A stretch of 14,366 nucleotides of DNA, taken from assembly GCF_018373095.1 (NCBI RefSeq), contig NZ_JAHAHT010000038.1, forward strand, positions 1 through 14,366, read 5' to 3'. This document shows, in pieces, positions 14,146 to 14,366 of the stretch. A program made the translations under genes and the position numbers. Every line of letters starts with the position of its first letter. The first letter of the stretch is position 1. The stretch is from Haemophilus parahaemolyticus (GTDB lineage Bacteria > Pseudomonadota > Gammaproteobacteria > Enterobacterales > Pasteurellaceae). The notes beneath the pieces were generated by a model that saw only the letters and a list, made by a program, of their open reading frames with translations, had not been told where the DNA came from and searched no databases.

Positions 14146-14173
14146 CTTGAAGGGGGCTTTTTTGTCCTTATTT
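14146..14173 (+). promoter_or_regulatory. Distal sigma-32 heat-shock promoter of dnaK
   Basis: CTTGAAG (14146-14152, preceded by CC to give CCCTTGAA) and CCTTATTT (14166-14173, followed by A) are separated by 13 bases. This fits the sigma-32 consensus CTTGAA / CCCCATNT, with a full -35 and 6 of 8 in the -10. Transcripts would carry a leader of about 145 bases before dnaK. Confidence 0.65.
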
Positions 14174-14253
14174 ATGGTTTCGTCTGAATGAGTGAGGCAG
14201 CAAATTCGCTCCATTCTTTCTCTATTTTCACTCACAAGATTTTTAAAAACTGC

Positions 14254-14281
14254 CTTGAAATAGAGAAAAGCAGCCCTATCT
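14254..14281 (+). promoter_or_regulatory. Proximal sigma-32 heat-shock promoter of dnaK
   Basis: CTTGAAA (14254-14260) and CCCTATCT (14274-14281), again with a 13-base spacer, match the sigma-32 consensus with one mismatch in the -10. The start point would fall near 14288, about 39 bases before the dnaK ATG. Tandem sigma-32 promoters upstream of dnaK are also known in E. coli. Confidence 0.8.
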
Positions 14282-14326
14282 TGTGGGTACTCAATTAAGT
14301 AACAAATTTTTAGAAGGAAAGTTATT

Positions 14327-14366
14327 ATGGGAAAAATCATTGGTATTGACTTAGGTACAACAAACT
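14327..14366 (+). CDS. dnaK: Chaperone protein DnaK (Hsp70), 5' end only
   Basis: Thirteen codons are visible, MGKIIGIDLGTTN, the start of the Hsp70 nucleotide-binding domain with its phosphate-loop motif GIDLGTTN. AAGGA at 14314-14318, eight bases before ATG, confirms the start. Two sigma-32 promoter matches lie upstream, as expected for the main heat-shock chaperone. The rest lies beyond the window. Confidence 0.95.
   Translation, partial: MGKIIGIDLGTTN

Noticed and set aside
14144..14163. CCCTTGAAGGG followed by six T residues as a terminator upstream of dnaK
   Set aside because: The stem is only about 4 bp with a 3-base loop, and no plus-strand gene ends nearby. The CCCTTGAA is better explained as a sigma-32 -35 element with a matching -10.
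14095..14340. 81-codon open frame on the minus strand over the dnaK leader
   Set aside because: It overlaps the dnaK start and both heat-shock promoters, lacks recognisable motifs and a credible ribosome site.
1..14366. tRNA or rRNA genes, CRISPR arrays, insertion sequences, phage attachment sites
   Set aside because: I looked on both strands and saw no tRNA-like sequence, regularly spaced repeats, transposase fragments or integrase genes.

Overview
The window looks like chromosomal DNA of a Pasteurellaceae bacterium (Gammaproteobacteria). The best evidence is the repeated DNA uptake signal ACAAGCGGTC. Four exact copies are present (1830-1839 on the minus strand; 11773-11782, 12437-12446 and 14097-14106 on the plus strand), plus about ten near copies. 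This is the uptake-word dialect of the Actinobacillus pleuropneumoniae / Mannheimia / Haemophilus ducreyi branch rather than the Haemophilus influenzae one. Recognisable proteins (DapD, TehA, PurC, TrmN6, EpmC) also read as Pasteurellaceae versions. I cannot name the species.

Layout. 1-755: 3' part of dapD (lysine/peptidoglycan precursor synthesis). 766-857: a nested inverted-repeat element. 882-1934: bioB (biotin synthase), converging on trpS (1984-3012, minus) across a shared terminator hairpin. 3195-5710: menD and menH, overlapping menaquinone-synthesis genes. A textbook intrinsic-terminator shape lies inside the first 21 codons of menH. 5703-7157: remains of an iron-siderophore/haem type ABC transporter that overlapped menH. 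The permease has lost its centre and is frameshifted, and the ATPase carries two CAA-to-TAA type stops near its start. 7178-8273 (minus): an AT-rich gene pair with no uptake signal, encoding a membrane-anchored DUF2726 nuclease-fold protein and a small lipoprotein.

8461-9387: purC behind a PurR-like operator. 9460-10401 (minus): tehA channel. 10471-11040 (minus): epmC, the EF-P hydroxylase. 11086-11832 (minus): an M48 metalloprotease lipoprotein like LoiP. Divergent from it are trmN6 (11921-12628) and anmK (12634-13746), which ends at a terminator made from two opposed uptake signals. 13823-14056 (minus): a zinc-ribbon membrane protein. 14327-14366: first codons of dnaK, behind two tandem heat-shock (sigma-32) promoter matches.

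Most of the window is core metabolism and housekeeping. The parts that are not routine are the hairpin inside menH, the decayed transporter, the AT-rich DUF2726/lipoprotein pair and the nested repeat upstream of bioB. I did not find a convincing new multi-gene system. The DUF2726/lipoprotein pair is the only plausible accessory module.
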